From Jaltomata sinuosa (taxonomy: Eukaryota > Streptophyta > Magnoliopsida > Solanales > Solanaceae), in assembly GCA_003996215.1 (NCBI GenBank), contig QJPP01000687.1, positions 367,119 through 431,118 of the forward strand: a stretch of DNA of 64,000 nucleotides, written 5' to 3'. The position numbers were made by a program, and so were the translations under genes. Under the pieces are notes generated by a model, which was not told where the DNA came from, made no database searches, and was given only the letters and a program-made list of their open reading frames with translations. This document shows, piece after piece, positions 59,666 through 64,000 of this stretch (position 1 is its first letter; the number at the start of each line of letters is the position of its first letter).

Positions 59666-60046
59666 ATTTATTGGAGTTGTTTTTAATTTTTGTCCTTTAC
59701 GGAAAAGTTATTTGTCTTGAAAGAGAAAAATTATTGAGATCTTTTACATAAATAGCCACACAGATTTATTATTTACTTTTTCTAACTGATGTACATAGAT
59801 TATTCACTTATTATACACATAAAAATAGTATATCTAAATTATATATATATTATACACTTGTCGACTATTTTTAATTTAATCGATAAATGAGTGATTATTT
59901 ATATTAATTCTTCAAAATTAAAAATCAGCACAAAATAAGGACAAAAGTGCGATTACCCAGTTGGAGAAGCATCTTGAAGGCCTTGTAAGTGATGGGTTGG
60001 GGTATTATAGTCAATAGTCCATTTGAGATGGTTGGGCTGTGCAGGC
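59666..60046. other. AT-rich spacer between tRNA-Gly and hAT element
   Basis: Nothing gene-like. Contains short TA-rich words ('ttatacacttgtcgactatt') and ends at the likely hAT border. Confidence 0.45.
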
Positions 60047-60806
60047 TAAAGCTGCCCGCCGGACCGGACCAGAATGGCCGGACCGAAACAGACCGATACG
60101 GTCAGTACCGGAATGGTTACCGGTACCGGAATGAACCGGACCGGTTCAACCGGTATGGGTACCGGATTCCATCCCATTCCGGTTGAAATCGGAATGGACC
60201 GGTATCGTACCGGAATGGGCCGGACCGGTTTACCGGAATGGTTTTTTTTTTTTTTTTTTTTTTTTTTTATTTTGAATTACATTTTGAATTTCAAACTTAA
60301 TTTTCAAGTGATAACTTATAACTTAAAAGTTTTTATAATTTATAACTTAAAAGTTAAATAGTTAATTATGATTTAAAATTTTATAACTTATATAAATTAT
60401 ATTTGAAGTTTATTAGTTTGTTAAAGTTTTTGTTTTTTAAAGTTTTTTAATTTATAAGTTTTATTTCTTTTAATTGAAGTTTGATTAAGTTTATAGTTTA
60501 TATATGTTTTCTAAGTTATATATTTGAAATGTTTTAGTTTGTTTAAAGTTTTTTATTTTTTTAAGTTTCAATTTATAAGTTTATGTTTTGAAGTCTATTA
60601 GTTTATGTTTTAGTTTATTTTTTTAAGTTTTCAATTTATAAGTTTGTTGTTTATTTTTTTTAAGTTTTCAATTTATTAGTTTATGTTTTCAATGAATAAA
60701 AGTATAAAACTATAAAAGTATAAAACAATGATAAAAATTTAAAAAAATAATCAATTTATTCAAAATTTCAAACTAATATTACAATTTACAACTATTAGTA
60801 AATCGC

Positions 60807-60905
60807 CTAATTTACGCAGCCACCTTCTAGGAAGGGTTATGTTTCAACTAAGCGCGCCTAATTTACGCAGCCACCTTCTAGGAAGGGTTCTGTTTCAACT
60901 AAGCC
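60807..60905. repeat. ~50-bp tandem duplication in hAT 3' part
   Basis: 'cgcctaatttacgcagccac' to 'tttcaactaag' occurs twice in direct succession (60807 and 60857), with one base difference (gggttatg against gggttctg). Lies downstream of the transposase stop. Confidence 0.85.
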
Positions 60906-61137
60906 TCGAATGTAATACTAATAGTTGTATAGATTTATAAATTTATCTTCTAAACTTTGTAAAGTTTCAGTTTCTTCAACCTCAATTCCTGGTAAAGATG
61001 CTTGACGATCTTCAAGTTCAGCGCCATCATCACTATCAAATCCAATGAGGTTATCTATGGCTTGTTCTGCTACTTTTTGCAACTTTGGTCTTCCAACGTT
61101 TTCTTCGCTCGGCGTTGATCCAATCTCTAAACAACAC

Positions 61138-63394
61138 CTATACCTCCAAACTGTCTTCTGCTAAGGAATATCTATGGTCTCCAATTTGAAATCTTGCCGC
61201 GCTAAAAGCTTGTTCCGAAGCAACTGATGATCCTTGAATAACTAGCACGTCTCTCACCATCTTGCTAAGTTTTGGATAGAGTTCTACACGACATTTCCAC
61301 CAATCCAATAGCTGTGGTATGCCATCCGTAGTTGAAATATTATCAACACCCTGTTCAAGATACTTAGAAAATTCACACTTATTAGAAAAATCAAGACCAA
61401 GTTGTGATCTTGCTTTACCATGGACACCTGATCTCGATGTAGAAGTTTGAGGGGCATGAACATGATCAAGATTTTCTAAGGTCACAGTATATTTGTCATA
61501 CATTTCCTTAACCCAAATTTTAATACTATCTTGACATGTTATTAAATCCGGTGTTTCTTGTGGTGAAATATCTAAATTAGTATAAATTTCTCTAACTAAA
61601 GCTTTTGCACCAACTTCTTTATATTGCGGGTTAAAAAGAATTGCAGTTAAATAAATTTGTGGAATAGGAAAAAAATATTTTTTAAATTTTTTAATCATAG
61701 CTTCAATAAAATCTTTAAAATATGAATTTTGTTTATAGATAGCAAAAATGCATGAAATATTCCAAATATGTATTAAAATTTCACTAATAGTAGGATAATA
61801 TGTTCGAGAAAATTTTTTGGTAGCATCAAAAAATGATTTTAAAAAGACTTTAAGTGCTTCTACTGCATCCCAATCACTGTCCGCAAGTTTATCATCAGGA
61901 TAAGCATTATGACTATTAAACATCATAGTAATAGGTTTTTTATACTTATAAGCAACTTCAAGCATTTCATAAAAAGAATTCCATCTAGTTTTAACATGTT
62001 TTGGAACTTTTCTAAATGGAACTTCACACAATTTACAAAAATCTTTATATTGTTGAATTCTACTATTATTATTCATATGAAAAATCCAAAAAATTGCATT
62101 TTCAACTTTATCAATACAACTATCAAATACCCTAATACCATCTTTCACAACTAAATTTAATATATGTGCACCACATTTGATATGAAAAGCATATTTACTA
62201 ATTGGACAAAGTCTAGTTTCTAGCATAGTCATAGCATTTAAATTAGCAGAAGCATTATCTAAAGTAATACTAATCACTTTATCAGTAAGATAAAAACGTT
62301 GTAAAATTTTTAATACACTTGAAGAAAATATAAGCACCAGTTTTTTTGTGTTCACAAATTTTATAAGCGATAATTCTTTTTTGCATTATCCATTTATAAT
62401 CAATCCAATGTGCAGTAACAGTTAAATAATCAAATCCGTTAGGACTACGACCCATATCAGTGGTAATAGAAGCCCTACAATCCATCATATAAAAATATTT
62501 ACGAAGATATTGCATATGTTTTTCATAAAATTCAAAAATATCTCTTTTTATCATGCTTCTTGTAATACCTTCAAAACTGGGATAAAATGTATCCCGAATA
62601 TATCTTATAACACCATCATGTTCTCCAAAATTAAAAGGCAAACCACAAACAACAACCATTTTAGCAAAATTTTCACGATCACGGTCCCTATTATAGGGCC
62701 GTTGTGAAACATGACCAGCAGGGTTTGAAGGATTTAGTGAAGTTTGAATCATGTTTGACCCGCCAACAGAGGGTCCAACGCTAGAGCCAGCATCACCTTG
62801 ACTAGCTAGATATGCTTGCCACTCTCTCGGATGTTTCTTAAGCAAATGAGTTTTTAACCCCCCAGTCGAACCTCCACTAGCACCAGTTACATATTTTCAA
62901 CTTTTTTTACAAATACGATACGTAGACACAGTTTTTTCTTCATTTAAAAAATAAAATTTTCACACAGCTGATTTTAAAGGATGTTGTGGTTTGGTCTTAC
63001 CCCTCACTGGAGCAATAGGGGGAAGATCAGCTCTAACTTGAGGATTATCCTGAGTTGGAGCTTGGAGAATAGTGGGGGCGGGGGCAACAAAGGGACTAGT
63101 CGGTGTATCAGTTTCTTGTAAATCATCATCCTCATGCATTTCTACTTCTTCATTTAATTCATCTTCTAAATCATTATACATTCTTTCATAAGCTTCGTTG
63201 GGAATAGGGTCATCCGTAGTAAATGGAAAATTAGTTTCGTTAACATGCGTAAATTCATCTGTATTAAATCTAATTTGAGGAAGAGCAGGGCGGAGAGAAG
63301 AACTAGAAGAACCACTACCTATTTTACCCTTCACATAACTTTTTGTTCTTGAAATAATACCTTTTTTACCGGATTTCTTTTGAGATGGATCCAT
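61138..63394 (-). pseudogene. hAT transposase (BED-finger, RNase H-like, dimerisation domains), broken
   Basis: Three pieces on the minus strand. 63394-62960: acidic N-terminal region (MDPSQKKSGKKG start). Then TGA at 62960-62962 and TGA at 62897-62899 in the same frame, both within the BED-type zinc finger remnant (ICKKS..KTHLLKKHP), where conserved Trp is expected; the first finger Cys appears as Tyr. About 62896-62320: catalytic fold with ITTDMGRSP and VTAHWID. A 1-nt frameshift at about 62320-62345 leads to the third piece, ending at 61138: LDNASANLNAM, CGAHILNLVVKDG, TRWNSFYEM and the hAT C-terminal dimerisation motif LLDWWK..SVASEQAFSAA. A stop then cuts off LFRDWINAERR (about 61100). 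Two stops and a frameshift make it inactive as it stands. Confidence 0.88.
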
Positions 63395-63727
63395 AATATA
63401 ATAAAATATAAAATTAGCAAATTAAAATAAACAAATCACAAGTTCACAAATCACAAATTCACAAATAAATCACAACTAATAAACAAGAATAAAAATTAAA
63501 AAATTAAAGAGTGGAACGAATATACCAAACGTCTGCCGTAAAAACAGACGATTATAACTGAAATTTGAAGAAGATTGCTCCTCCAAAATTCACCAAATTA
63601 TACTTCACTTGCAAAATAATAAGAATAATTATAGAATTTGTAAATATGAAGAGATGAAAATTGAGAGAGAATGAGAGTTGAATGGATGAATAAAAATTAA
63701 AAGGGGAAGGGGTATTTATAATGAAAA

Positions 63728-63830
63728 AATAGGAGGGGGGCTGTTGGGGGGGTCCTAGGGGGTGCTGGAGGGGCTAGGGGGTGCTGGGGGGTGGGGTGTG
63801 GGGGTGGGGGGGCTAAAATAGCCTTTGGGT
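63728..63830 (+). other. G-rich tract in hAT 5' region
   Basis: Plus strand has at least eight runs of four or more G ('aggaggggggctgttggg', 'ggggtgctggaggggctagg', 'gggggtggggtgtgggggtg'). On the transposase sense strand it is C-rich and lies immediately upstream of the TATAAATA. A potential G-quadruplex cluster in an otherwise AT-rich region. Confidence 0.7.
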
Positions 63831-64000
63831 GGCTGAAATAGCCGTTACCCAACGACTTTAAACAATTAAAAAAAAATCGCTTTGACCGGTTTACCGGTTG
63901 ACCGGACCGGACCGGACCTGAACCGGTTTGTCACCGGTACGAACCGGTATCGGTTTGCCGGTATGGATCGGTAATTCCGGTCCATTCCGGTACCGGTACC

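Larger units (their letters stand above)
60047..64000 (-). mobile_element. hAT transposon, left end and body (right end outside window)
   Basis: The candidate left terminus 'taaagctgcccgcc' at 60047 fits the hAT terminal rule (C/T-A-A/G-N-G). It is followed by about 190 bp densely packed with CCGGT/ACCGG and 'ccggaatgg' motifs (60058-60240). A second such cluster (63880-64000) lies at the far side of the transposase gene, so both subterminal regions are recognisable, as in other hAT elements where transposase binds repeated subterminal motifs. The right terminus and target duplication are beyond 64000. On the minus strand TATAAATA (63713-63720) is a probable promoter about 320 bp before the first ATG. 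Confidence 0.75.

Noticed and set aside
60074..60361. 95-codon frame rich in Gly/Thr/Arg
   Set aside because: Translation of the repeated CCGGT motifs at the hAT end followed by a poly-T run.

Overview
This is a nuclear window from a flowering plant, almost certainly a Solanaceae (tomato, potato, pepper or tobacco family). The DNA is AT-rich, every real gene is split by short GT-AG introns, and intergenic and intronic space is packed with Solanaceae-type repeats: TS-type SINEs with a (TTG)n tail, a related RTE-type LINE tail, Stowaway-like and hAT MITEs, and copia and gypsy fragments. Bacterial features (operons, ribosome binding sites, CRISPR) do not apply. All calls come from reading the sequence and recalled family features; no search was run.

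Layout. 1-2660: gene-poor, with a broken copia 5' end. 2661-14972 (-): tandem pair of GILT-type thiol reductase genes with the same five-exon plan; the first has a shortened C-terminus, the second has a copia fragment and a tandem SINE array in its introns. 15000-17900: MITE-rich spacer with a near-perfect hairpin. 17900-30650 (+): three tandem intact genes for 40S ribosomal protein S4 (eS4), each with a first coding exon consisting only of the ATG and each behind the same short promoter block (site II plus telo-box).

30649-44876: a 7,114-bp segment present twice head to tail, with no difference found, each copy carrying one LBD12-like LOB-domain gene (-). This is either a very recent duplication or an assembly artefact. 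45190-48460: a Stowaway-like MITE containing a sliver of the PBCP exon found 9 kb away, a 2.0-kb Mutator-like/foldback element with long inverted arms around a 112-bp tandem array, and a second copia 5' fragment. 49080-51900: a nested insertion (SINE interrupted by a gypsy-like solo LTR interrupted by a hAT MITE). 53351-58330 (-): an 11-exon chloroplast PP2C gene of the PBCP type, with a probable GC-AG last intron. 58839-59455: RTE LINE tail. 59591-59661: tRNA-Gly(GCC). 60047-64000: a hAT transposon with a broken transposase, running off the window end.

The host genes (thiol reductase, ribosomal protein, LOB transcription factor, photosystem II phosphatase, tRNA) show no joint pathway. The main theme is tandem gene duplication (2x GILT, 3x RPS4, 2x LBD) with different transposons inserted in each copy afterwards.
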